Positions 1 through 5,889 of a stretch of DNA of 6,004 nt are shown in pieces (position 1 is the first letter of the stretch; each line of letters opens with the position of its first letter). Position numbers and translations under genes: made by a program. Source of the DNA: B1 sp964443415 (GTDB lineage Bacteria; Bacteroidota; Bacteroidia; UKL13-3). The stretch lies in assembly GCA_964443415.1 (NCBI GenBank), contig CAYUDC010000141.1, positions 1 to 6,004 on the forward strand, given 5' to 3'. The notes below the pieces were generated by a model, which worked only from the letters and a program-made list of their open reading frames with translations, was not told where the DNA came from and did not search any database.

Positions 1-85
1 CAATAGGAAGATTTTGCGCTTGAAGCGAGCACAATAAAATAGAACTCGCTCTAAGTTTTAAGGTTATGAGTTTTTGGCGCTAATA
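1..85. other. Upstream stretch without a convincing gene
   Basis: No gene can be supported here. One forward frame stays open from base 2 to a TAA at 35-37, giving about eleven residues (ending LKRAQ), which could be the tail of a gene that begins outside the window; it is too short to assign. Just after it, AGCGAG (24-29) and CTCGCT (45-50) form a 6-bp inverted repeat with a 15-base loop, followed by CTAAGTTTTAA. This could be a weak terminator for an upstream gene, but the stem is short and the T-run is broken. Confidence 0.3.
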
Positions 86-117
86 TTTGGTGAGGAATAA
101 ATATTCTTATACTTTTG
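86..117 (+). promoter_or_regulatory. Bacteroidota-type promoter of the SRP RNA gene
   Basis: TTTG at 86-89 and TACTTTTG at 110-117 are separated by 20 bases. Both match the Bacteroidota primary sigma-factor consensus (TTTG, 19-21 bases, TAnnTTTG) exactly. Transcription would start about 5-7 bases further on, near 122-124, which is where the closing stem of the SRP RNA begins. This is the best promoter match in the window, as expected for an abundant stable RNA. An AT-rich inverted repeat (GAATA/TATTC, 95-106) lies between the two elements. Confidence 0.85.
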
Positions 118-121
118 TGCC

Positions 122-219
122 GGGTGAGCCCTGTACGACCAGCTCCCTCTAATCCCCCAGGGCAGGAATGCAGCAAGGGCGTGAGGTTGTAGCGGTGCGA
201 TGCAGTAAGCTTGCCCTTT
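122..219 (+). ncRNA. ffs: Small bacterial signal recognition particle RNA (4.5S RNA)
   Basis: This is the RNA scaffold of the signal recognition particle. It binds Ffh and helps it engage FtsY to target nascent membrane and some exported proteins. The sequence carries the conserved SRP apical core: a GGAA tetraloop (165-168) closed by GCA/TGC, then the AGCA internal-loop strand (172-175) and AAGGG. The remainder folds into a rod: CCC 155-157 with GGG 177-179, CCTC 146-149 with GAGG 183-186, GCT 142-144 with AGC 191-193, ACC with GGT 194-196, CG 136-137 with CG 198-199, TGT with GCA 202-204. An 8-bp closing stem joins 122-129 to 209-216 and includes two G-U pairs. At about 100 nt it is the short form without an Alu domain. 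Ends are inferred from promoter and terminator; the mature 5' end may be processed. Confidence 0.94.
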
Positions 220-223
220 TTTT
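209..223 (+). terminator. Intrinsic terminator formed by the SRP RNA closing stem
   Basis: The 3' arm GCTTGCCC (209-216) pairs with GGGTGAGC (122-129) and is followed at once by seven Ts (217-223). The closing helix of the mature RNA therefore seems to serve as the terminator stem as well. Because the hairpin encloses the whole RNA, some read-through into the glycosyltransferase gene is possible. Confidence 0.7.
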
Positions 224-251
224 ATGCCCCAAATTCTTGAGGAATTTCCCT

Positions 252-259
252 TACATTTG
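252..259 (+). promoter_or_regulatory. Probable -7 element for the glycosyltransferase gene
   Basis: TACATTTG matches the Bacteroidota -7 consensus TAnnTTTG exactly and lies 26 bases before the ATG, which implies a leader of roughly 20 nt. No good TTTG sits 19-21 bases upstream; the nearest related sequence, TTGA at 237-240, is too close. This may be a weaker promoter that adds to read-through from the SRP RNA unit. Confidence 0.45.
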
Positions 260-285
260 CCTCTTATTGCATCTGTTAAAACCCA

Positions 286-1008
286 ATGACACAAACACTA
301 TCCATTATTATTCCAGCCTATAACGAAGAAAAAACCATCCACCTTATTCTGGATAGAATTGAGCAAGTAAAGCTTATTGGCGGACTAAACAAGGAGATAG
401 TAATTGTAGATGACTGTTCTAAAGACAATACCTTTGGGCGAATACAACAGTACATAGAAGATAAGCAGCTTCAAGGTAGGATAAAGCTTTATCAACATCA
501 AAAAAACCAAGGGAAAGGTGCTGCTTTACACACAGGCATTCAAAAGGCAACTGGCGATATATTGGTCATTCAAGATGCCGATTTAGAATATGATCCAGAA
601 GAATATAATCTTCTGCTTAAACCCATTATGGATGGCTTTGCAGATGTAGTATATGGTAGCAGATTTATGGGCGGAAAACCCCATCGCATTTTATTTTTCT
701 GGCATTCGATAGGTAATAAAATCCTTACTTTTTTAAGCAATGCCCTTACCAACTTAAACCTTACCGACATGGAAACTTGTTATAAGATGTTTAAGTCGGA
801 CATCATAAAAAATATTCCTTTACAAGAAAAACGTTTTGGGTTTGAACCCGAAGTAACGGCTAAGGTAGCTAAGATAAAAGGCATTCGTATTTATGAGGTA
901 GGCATTAGCTATTATGGCAGAACCTATGAAGAAGGCAAAAAGATTGGTTGGAAAGATGGTTTTAGAGCCATCTATTGCATCCTAAAATACGGCTTTGGTA
1001 AGGGTTAA
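286..1008 (+). CDS. Family 2 glycosyltransferase, dolichyl-phosphate mannose/glucose synthase-like
   Basis: This 240-residue GT-A fold enzyme should move a sugar from a nucleotide-sugar donor to an acceptor; relatives use a polyprenyl phosphate at the cytoplasmic face of the membrane. Visible motifs in order are the N-terminal strand with PAYNEE (10-15), the nucleotide-binding VDDCSKDNT (41-49), NQGKGAAL (74-81), the metal-binding DxD as QDADLEYDPEEY (96-107), YGSRF (123-127), TDMETCYK (160-167) and FGFEPEV (184-190). QDADLEYDP and the late ETCYK/GFEPE motifs place it with DPM1/DPG-synthase-like GT2 proteins. It ends without clear membrane helices, so it resembles the catalytic-domain-only type and not the fused GtrB/ArnC type with C-terminal helices. 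The start is supported because the family pattern begins within a few residues of it; there is no Shine-Dalgarno. Donor and acceptor cannot be told from sequence alone. Confidence 0.9.
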   Translation: MTQTLSIIIPAYNEEKTIHLILDRIEQVKLIGGLNKEIVIVDDCSKDNTFGRIQQYIEDKQLQGRIKLYQHQKNQGKGAALHTGIQKATGDILVIQDADLEYDPEEYNLLLKPIMDGFADVVYGSRFMGGKPHRILFFWHSIGNKILTFLSNALTNLNLTDMETCYKMFKSDIIKNIPLQEKRFGFEPEVTAKVAKIKGIRIYEVGISYYGRTYEEGKKIGWKDGFRAIYCILKYGFGKG

Positions 1009-1030
1009 TACAATTTCTAGGCAAGCATAA

Positions 1031-1061
1031 GTTGCTTTACTCAATAGGTTTACTATCTTCG
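1031..1061 (+). promoter_or_regulatory. Probable promoter of the secreted thioredoxin-like protein gene
   Basis: GTTG (1031-1034) and TATCTTCG (1054-1061) are 19 bases apart. Each differs from the Bacteroidota consensus at one position. Transcription would start near 1067, leaving a leader of only about 14 nt. The -33 element overlaps a weak hairpin (AAGCA 1023-1027 with TGCTT 1033-1037) downstream of the glycosyltransferase gene. Confidence 0.6.
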
Positions 1062-1080
1062 ATTTACAAAACGTAAACTT

Positions 1081-3075
1081 ATGAGAAAACAACTACTTAC
1101 TTTGTTGGGCTTGCTGTTGGGTCAAACCGCCATACAAGCACAAACTTTTACAGACAACTTTGATAGCTACACCGCTGGTAGCTGGCTATGTGTAAGCAAC
1201 AATGCTTGGAAAACTTGGGGCAATGCCCCTGGAGGCGCAGATGATGTAAAAATCTCTAATACCAAGGCCTATAGTGGCAGCAACAGCCTTTATTTTGGCT
1301 CGGTATCGGGTGGGCCATCAGATATCATTCTACCTTTTGGCGGACAATACAATACGGGTAGCCTAGATTTAAACTTCTACCTTTTTGTAGAAAGTGGCAA
1401 AAAAGCCTACATGAACCTGCAAGAGCAAACCGTGGTTGGCAAAGCTTGGACCCTCGATTTAAACTTCGACTCGGTAGGCAACTATAGTTTAGTAAATACC
1501 CAAAGCGGATCTTTACTTACTGGCAGCTACTCCCAAAACCAATGGATAAAAATTGGCATTACCGTTAACTTAAATACCAATAGTTGGGAGTTTAAAATGG
1601 ATGATAAACTCGAAGGTAGCTTCCAAAACAGCTACCGACAAGTGGCTTCTATTAACTTCTATCCCGCTGGCAACAACGGATTTTTTATAGACAATGTAAA
1701 CTATACCTATTCGCCCTTTACCTTACCAAGTGTAAATGGCGCAGTGACCTTAATAGACAAGGTGGCTGGCAAATTAGCTGGACAAAAAACCAGCCCCGTA
1801 ATAGAAATTAGAAACCTTGGCACCACTGCCATTACCCAAGCCGAAGTAGAAGTTACCTACAATGGCAACCAAAGCATTAAAACTGCTGCCAGTGGATTAA
1901 ACATTGCCAGCTTAGGCTATTACAGTATTCCTTTAACAGGCGAATTAAGTTTGTTGGCGGGCAAAAAAGACGTAACCGCTACCCTTACTCAAGTAAATGG
2001 GAGTACCGACCCAGTTACTGCAGACAATACCAAAACCATTAGCATCAACCCTGTGGTGCCTGCCAAAGATAAAATGGTAGTGGTAGAAGAAGCTACTGGC
2101 ACTTGGTGCTCGTGGTGCCCACGCGGCGCAGTTTGGATGCACACCATGGAAGAAAGATACCATGGCTACTTTTTAGGTGTGGCCGTGCACAACAACGACC
2201 CCATGGAAAATGCCAATTATGATGGGGGCTTAGGTACAAGAATTGGAGGTTACCCGAGTGCCATCGTAGACCGCGGATTAGACATTGACCCAAGCGCTAT
2301 GGAAGGCGACTTTTTAAATAGAATTGTGATGGAACCAAAAGGCATCATTAAAAATGGCGCAACTTATAATGCTGCTACCAAAGAACTAAAGGTAAGCTTG
2401 GTAACTAAATTTAATTCGGCTGTTACTGGCAACTGGAAGCTTGCGTTTATTTTAATTGAAGACAGCGTAACTGGAACAGGAAGCGGATGGAGCCAAGCAA
2501 ATTCTTACGCAGGTGGCTCACGCGGACCAATGGGTGGTTATGAGAAACTACCTAACCCAGTACCTGCTGCCCAAATGGTTTACGACCATGTAGGTAGAAT
2601 TATCTATCCTAACTTTAATGGATTATCTAATGCTTTTGCGGCTACCATTAATGCCAACGACACCTTTGTACACAACTTTAGCATCACTTTAGAAAGTACT
2701 TGGGAAACCAATCAACTGAAAGTAGCGGGTATTTTAATTGACCCTACTGGAAAAATAGACAATGGCTCTTTAAGCACCCTTGAGGATGCCATTGCCAATG
2801 GTTTTGTAAATGGAACCGTGGTTGCTTCCTTAAACGAAAAAGGACTTGAGAAAGAAAAGGTATTGGTGTATCCAAACCCAGCGCAACAGATGGTAAATGT
2901 GGTATTGCCTCAAAATAGCCAAGTAAGTATTATGAGCTTAGAAGGCAAATTGGTTTATGAAACCGAAGCCCAAGGCAAATTAGAAATAGAAACTGCCACC
3001 TGGACCAAAGGCGTTTACCTCATCAAAGTAAACAACCCTGGCGGGCAGCAGTTATTAAAACTGATTGTTCAATAA
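1081..3075 (+). CDS. Secreted Omp28-type thioredoxin-like protein with T9SS sorting domain
   Basis: This 664-residue exported protein is probably released or anchored at the cell surface by the type IX system. Residues 1-20 form a signal peptide (RK, a Leu-rich core, then IQA before Gln21). Residues about 22-210 look like a beta-sandwich (concanavalin/laminin-G-like) domain, opening with DNFDSY and closing with FIDNV. Residues about 215-325 resemble a CARDB-type Ig-like adhesion module. Residues about 332-570 match Omp28-type thioredoxin-like proteins, with CSWC at 343-346 and a probable cis-proline in GGYPS (Pro392). Residues about 593-664 are a type A sorting domain: VYPNP (596-600), then strands containing SLEGKLVYE and KGVYLIKV. 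The mature chain has only three cysteines: Cys37 and the CSWC pair. Redox activity is plausible but unproven, and some Omp28-family proteins may be structural or binding proteins. The gene has its own promoter and terminator, so it is probably monocistronic. Confidence 0.9.
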   Translation: MRKQLLTLLGLLLGQTAIQAQTFTDNFDSYTAGSWLCVSNNAWKTWGNAPGGADDVKISNTKAYSGSNSLYFGSVSGGPSDIILPFGGQYNTGSLDLNFYLFVESGKKAYMNLQEQTVVGKAWTLDLNFDSVGNYSLVNTQSGSLLTGSYSQNQWIKIGITVNLNTNSWEFKMDDKLEGSFQNSYRQVASINFYPAGNNGFFIDNVNYTYSPFTLPSVNGAVTLIDKVAGKLAGQKTSPVIEIRNLGTTAITQAEVEVTYNGNQSIKTAASGLNIASLGYYSIPLTGELSLLAGKKDVTATLTQVNGSTDPVTADNTKTISINPVVPAKDKMVVVEEATGTWCSWCPRGAVWMHTMEERYHGYFLGVAVHNNDPMENANYDGGLGTRIGGYPSAIVDRGLDIDPSAMEGDFLNRIVMEPKGIIKNGATYNAATKELKVSLVTKFNSAVTGNWKLAFILIEDSVTGTGSGWSQANSYAGGSRGPMGGYEKLPNPVPAAQMVYDHVGRIIYPNFNGLSNAFAATINANDTFVHNFSITLESTWETNQLKVAGILIDPTGKIDNGSLSTLEDAIANGFVNGTVVASLNEKGLEKEKVLVYPNPAQQMVNVVLPQNSQVSIMSLEGKLVYETEAQGKLEIETATWTKGVYLIKVNNPGGQQLLKLIVQ

Positions 3076-3089
3076 AAAACAGGATGCAT

Positions 3090-3118
3090 AAAAAAAGCGG
3101 CCAAGGGCCGCTTTTTTT
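3090..3118. terminator. Bidirectional intrinsic terminator between convergent genes
   Basis: A7 followed by GCGGCC (3097-3102), a three-base AAG loop, GGCCGC (3106-3111) and T7 (3112-3118) form a perfect 13-bp hairpin. The GC core has a T-run on either strand, so it can end the plus-strand gene stopping at 3075 and the minus-strand gene stopping at 3131. It starts 15 bases after one stop codon and lies 12 bases from the other. Confidence 0.92.
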
Positions 3119-3130
3119 ATGTAAGAAAAA

Positions 3131-4012
3131 TTACTTCTTCTTTTTAGCTGGAGCTGGTTTATAATCTGGCAAGGCTTTGATTTCAGCTTGAAGCTTTTCG
3201 TTGTTTTTCACATACGCATCATCGCCATCATCTTTGGCCAATTGCCAGCTCTTCATAGAGCTTTCCATGGCACCATTATAATCTTTTAAGCCTTTTTGAA
3301 TTTTAGCTTTTAACAACCATACCCAATAGGCATTTGGATTAGCTTCTAGACTTTTGTTTACCCATGCCAAAGCTTGGTTAAGGTCTTTGTTGTTCTCGTA
3401 ATAGTAGTTAGCAGCGCCATAGTATGGGCGAGTGTCTTTTGCCATTACATCTGCAATTTGCTTGGTAATGCGTTCATCGTAGAAACTAATTACGTTTAAA
3501 CGTACAGCAGTATTTTCCCACTTTAAGGTAATGTCTACCTTATCTGTGCGCATATTGGCAAAGTCTATGGTAAAAGTCTCTACATAGTCTGTTAACTTTT
3601 CTACTTTTACGGTAAACCTAGCCACATCGTTTTCTTGCTTGTAAGCATCGGCACTGGTAACGTTAAGGTCTTTGGTAAGCACGATGGTCCACTCGGTTTC
3701 TCCCGGAAAGCTAATCATTCCATATTTACCTGCCTTTACATCTGTACCGTTAATTTTTACATCCTCGCCAAAGGTGATAACTGTGGCGCCATTGGCACCT
3801 GTTCTCCAAAACTTACCGTAAGGTACCACATCGCCAAATACTTTTCTACCACGGGCACTTGGGCGCGAGTAGTTGAGTTCTATTTTAGAAGTAGCAAAAT
3901 TTTGAGAGATGGTAGTAGCCGGGCTTGGCTGTGGAAAAGGAATGCTTTGTGCATTTACCTGGCCGAAGCATAAGCATACTGCGGCAAAAGCGATAGCTAG
4001 TTGTTTTTTCAT
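3131..4012 (-). CDS. Exported DUF2911 protein with TPR-like C-terminal region
   Basis: This 293-residue protein has a signal peptide (KK, hydrophobic core, VNA before Gln22), so it is sent to the periplasm or beyond. The DUF2911 core runs from about residue 35 to 180 and is recognised by the SRPSARGRKVFGDVVPYG stretch (49-66) followed by FWRTGANGAT (68-77). Later hallmarks are KAGKYGMISFPG and EWTIVLTKD. The family is common in Bacteroidota and has no established biochemical role. From about 195 to 280 the protein is helical with TPR-like character (YYYENNKDLNQALAWVNKSL, then EANPNAYWVWLLKAKIQKG), suggesting a protein-binding half. It ends with a proline/alanine/lysine tail (PAPAKKKK). Cysteines occur only in the signal peptide (13 and 15), and residue 13 does not sit in a convincing lipobox, so a lipoprotein is unlikely. 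The gene is transcribed alone, convergent with the T9SS protein gene and divergent from the carbonic anhydrase-like gene. Confidence 0.88.
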   Translation of the reverse strand: MKKQLAIAFAAVCLCFGQVNAQSIPFPQPSPATTISQNFATSKIELNYSRPSARGRKVFGDVVPYGKFWRTGANGATVITFGEDVKINGTDVKAGKYGMISFPGETEWTIVLTKDLNVTSADAYKQENDVARFTVKVEKLTDYVETFTIDFANMRTDKVDITLKWENTAVRLNVISFYDERITKQIADVMAKDTRPYYGAANYYYENNKDLNQALAWVNKSLEANPNAYWVWLLKAKIQKGLKDYNGAMESSMKSWQLAKDDGDDAYVKNNEKLQAEIKALPDYKPAPAKKKK

Positions 4013-4051
4013 GTTTAAAAAATTTTAGTGCAATTTAATTTTAGAAACTCA

Positions 4052-4084
4052 AAAACATAGTTTTAGTTTTATAATTGAAGCAAT
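4052..4084 (-). promoter_or_regulatory. Probable promoter of the DUF2911 gene
   Basis: Read on the minus strand, ATTG (4084-4081) and TATGTTTT (4059-4052) are 21 bases apart, each one mismatch from the Bacteroidota consensus. The leader would be about 33 nt. The -33 element overlaps the ATG at 4083 of the divergent gene. The region is very AT-rich, so a chance match is possible. Confidence 0.45.
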
Positions 4085-4628
4085 GAATACTGAATACCCT
4101 TATATGAAAGCACTTAAAGAGGTGCTTAACACCCCCATCGCTAAAGGACAAGAGGTTTGGATTGCTGATACTGCTAGAGTGTTTGGCAGGGTAACGTTAG
4201 AAGACAACTGCTCGGTTTGGTTTGGCGCCGTGCTTAGAGGCGATGCCGATGATATTAAAATTGGCTACCGCACCAATATTCAAGAAAATGCTGTGATTCA
4301 TGTAGACCCAGGATTTCCGGTAAAAATTGGGCACGACTGTATCATTGGCCATGGTGCCATTGTGCATGGCGCCACCATGGGCAATCATGTGCTGGTTGGC
4401 ATGCATGCCACCGTATTAAATGGAGCAGTGGTGGGCAACAACTGTATCATTGGGGCTGGTGCCTTGGTTACCGAGCGTACCATTATTCCGGATAACTCCT
4501 TGGTGATTGGCTCTCCTGCCAAAGTGGTTAAACAACTTACAGACAATCATGTAGAGAAACTCAAGAAAAACGCAGATGTGTATGTGGCCTTAGGAAAAGT
4601 TTATTTAGAACACTTCCCTACAAAATAA
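4083..4628 (+). CDS. Gamma-class carbonic anhydrase family protein (left-handed beta-helix)
   Basis: This 181-residue cytoplasmic protein is of the YrdA/PaaY/CaiE group of hexapeptide-repeat proteins, which form trimers of left-handed beta-helices with a metal at each subunit interface. Repeated hexapeptide turns run from about residue 24 to 150 (for example VFGRVTLEDNCSVWFG and VVGNNCIIGAGALV), followed by a C-terminal helix. Expected active-site features are present: RGD (52-54), NIQ (65-67), and three probable zinc ligands His73, His90 and His95. The last two are five residues apart, as in the archaeal Cam enzyme. Many members of this subgroup show weak or no CO2 hydration activity in vitro, so enzymatic function is inferred. 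The ATG at 4083 gives seven extra residues (NTEYPY after Met); the second ATG at 4104 (Met8) gives an N-terminus closer to family members. No Shine-Dalgarno separates the two choices. Confidence 0.9.
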   Translation: MNTEYPYMKALKEVLNTPIAKGQEVWIADTARVFGRVTLEDNCSVWFGAVLRGDADDIKIGYRTNIQENAVIHVDPGFPVKIGHDCIIGHGAIVHGATMGNHVLVGMHATVLNGAVVGNNCIIGAGALVTERTIIPDNSLVIGSPAKVVKQLTDNHVEKLKKNADVYVALGKVYLEHFPTK

Positions 4629-4632
4629 GCCA

Positions 4633-4678
4633 GGGCATTGCCCCATACCAATTATTTTCTTTCGGGTTGACCCAAAGA
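4633..4678 (+). terminator. Possible weak terminator: two small hairpins after the carbonic anhydrase-like gene
   Basis: GGGC (4633-4636) and GCCC (4640-4643) form a 4-bp stem with an ATT loop, and a T-rich stretch (4651-4662) follows after several bases. A second hairpin pairs TCTTT (4658-4662) with AAAGA (4674-4678) and GGG (4664-4666) with CCC (4671-4673), with one bulged C and a TTGA loop. Neither has a clean T-run directly after the stem. They may attenuate transcription between the two same-strand genes, but this is not a canonical terminator. Confidence 0.3.
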
Positions 4679-4698
4679 TTTAGATGATTTTATATTTA
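4666..4698 (+). promoter_or_regulatory. Possible promoter of the AlbA_2/ATPase gene
   Basis: GTTG (4666-4669) and TATATTTA (4691-4698) are 21 bases apart, each one mismatch from the Bacteroidota consensus. An alternative -7 element is TTACTTTG (4696-4703). Either would leave a leader of under about 10 nt, so translation would start almost at the 5' end. Co-transcription with the upstream gene across the 83-base gap is the alternative. Confidence 0.35.
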
Positions 4699-4711
4699 CT
4701 TTGAAGTCAAT

Positions 4712-5872
4712 ATGAATGAGGATATTCTAAAAGAATTAATTAGTAAAGGCGAAACCAGCAGTGTTCAATTTAAAGAAAATGTAACGAACGAGTTGAGTAT
4801 TGCCCAAGAAATGATTGCCTTTGCAAATAGTAAAGGGGGCAAAATTCTCATTGGTATCAATGATAAAAATTGGGAGGTAGTTGGGTTAAGTGACGAAGAC
4901 TTAAGAAGACTATCTAACCTACTGGTAAATGCCGCCTCAGAACAAATTAAACCATCGCTATTTTTAGAAATAGAAACCTATTTGTTAGACCAAAAAAAAG
5001 TGATGGTCTTAACCGTTCCTGAAGGAATTGACAAACCTTACAAGGACAAGGATGGCGTTATCTTTATGAAAAACGGCGCAAATAAAAGGAAGGTTATTCA
5101 TAATGATGAGATACTTCGATTATTAAGCAAGGGGAAAAACCTTTATGCCGATGAAACTCCCATTTCTCAAGCACAAATTTCCGATATTCATCAGGAGCAG
5201 TTTGAGGAATTTTTCTATAAAGAATTTAAATTAACCCCTGCTCAACTAGGCTTAAGTTATGAAGAGGCCTTAAAAGCCAAACGTGTTTTAAAAGATCAAG
5301 AAATTACTTTAGCCGGCTGGTTATTTTTTGGCAAAAAACCACAATTACTAAGGCCTGCTTTTTGTATAAAATGTGTTGCCTTTTATGGTAATGACATTGG
5401 GGGATTGCACTACAGGGATAGCCAAGATTTAACTGGAAGAATTCCAAATTTGTTTGAAGATGGGATGGCATTTTTTCAAAGAAACTTATTGCATACCCAA
5501 CAAGGACAAAACTTTAATTCGCAAGGTATTCTCGAAATTTCAGAAATTGCCTTGCAAGAAATTCTAGAAAACGCCCTCATTCATAGAGATTATCTTAAGA
5601 ATGCTCCCATCCGTTTGCTTATATTTGATGATAGAGTAGAGATTATTAGCCCAGGAAGTTTGCCAAACAGCCTTACCATAGAAGAGGTAAAATATGGCAA
5701 CCCCGTGGTTAGAAACAACCTCATGGTGGCTTATGCCATGCACACCCTGCCATATAGAGGTTTGGGCTCTGGACTTAAAAGAGCTTTTAACCTCCAACCA
5801 AACATCCAATTAGTAAATGATATTGAGGGAGAACAGTTTATTGTTACTATTCCTAGACCAATTAAAAATTAA
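4712..5872 (+). CDS. AlbA_2 (Schlafen-like) domain protein with GHKL-type ATPase domain
   Basis: This 386-residue cytoplasmic protein belongs to the group often annotated as putative DNA-binding or transcriptional regulators (COG2865-like). The N-terminal AlbA_2 domain, about 8-135, shows the ETSSVQFKE start (14-22), FANSKGG (37-43), GIND (48-51) and a later IFMKNGANKRK segment. A linking region contains AGWLFFGKKP (201-210). The C-terminal GHKL/HATPase_c_4-type domain, about 272-375, has ENALIHRDY (286-294), RVEIISPGSLP (308-318) and GLGSGL (350-355), all typical ATP-site motifs of this group. Related proteins often continue into a C-terminal winged helix; this one ends soon after the ATPase fold. 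AlbA_2 domains bind nucleic acid in some proteins, so regulation or RNA/DNA binding is plausible, but the target is unknown. The start fits the family, whose first motif lies about 15 residues in. A secreted GH13-like gene begins 17 bases after the stop. Confidence 0.87.
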   Translation: MNEDILKELISKGETSSVQFKENVTNELSIAQEMIAFANSKGGKILIGINDKNWEVVGLSDEDLRRLSNLLVNAASEQIKPSLFLEIETYLLDQKKVMVLTVPEGIDKPYKDKDGVIFMKNGANKRKVIHNDEILRLLSKGKNLYADETPISQAQISDIHQEQFEEFFYKEFKLTPAQLGLSYEEALKAKRVLKDQEITLAGWLFFGKKPQLLRPAFCIKCVAFYGNDIGGLHYRDSQDLTGRIPNLFEDGMAFFQRNLLHTQQGQNFNSQGILEISEIALQEILENALIHRDYLKNAPIRLLIFDDRVEIISPGSLPNSLTIEEVKYGNPVVRNNLMVAYAMHTLPYRGLGSGLKRAFNLQPNIQLVNDIEGEQFIVTIPRPIKN

Positions 5873-5889
5873 TAAAAACTACCTTATCC

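Noticed and set aside
64..294. 76-residue minus-strand open frame across the SRP RNA gene
   Set aside because: It lies antisense to a well-supported structured RNA and its promoter, and the translation shows no recognisable motif. The open frame is explained by the RNA gene's base composition.
1019..1038. Small hairpin (AAGCA/TGCTT) as a terminator after the glycosyltransferase gene
   Set aside because: The stem is only 5 bp with no T-run after it, and it overlaps the -33 element of the next gene's promoter, so the promoter reading explains the region better.
1366..1464. Repeated TTTAAACTTC blocks in the secreted protein gene as a DNA repeat
   Set aside because: They encode two similar beta-strand segments (LDLNF) about 30 residues apart within one domain, consistent with protein structure rather than a repeat element.
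1945..2293. Two minus-strand open frames inside the secreted thioredoxin-like gene
   Set aside because: Both lie within a coding region with clear domain motifs and signal peptide on the plus strand. Their Cys/His/Trp-rich translations look like antisense shadows.
3635..3973. 112-residue plus-strand open frame opposite the DUF2911 gene
   Set aside because: The minus-strand frame has the DUF2911 signature and a signal peptide. The plus-strand frame has no domain resemblance and no independent promoter.
4197..4406. Minus-strand open frame inside the carbonic anhydrase-like gene
   Set aside because: It is rich in Met/His/Ala because it mirrors the hexapeptide-repeat codons, and it overlaps the catalytic histidine region of a well-supported gene.
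5564..5809. Minus-strand open frame inside the AlbA_2/ATPase gene
   Set aside because: It is antisense to the ATP-binding motifs of the real gene, with no recognisable features.
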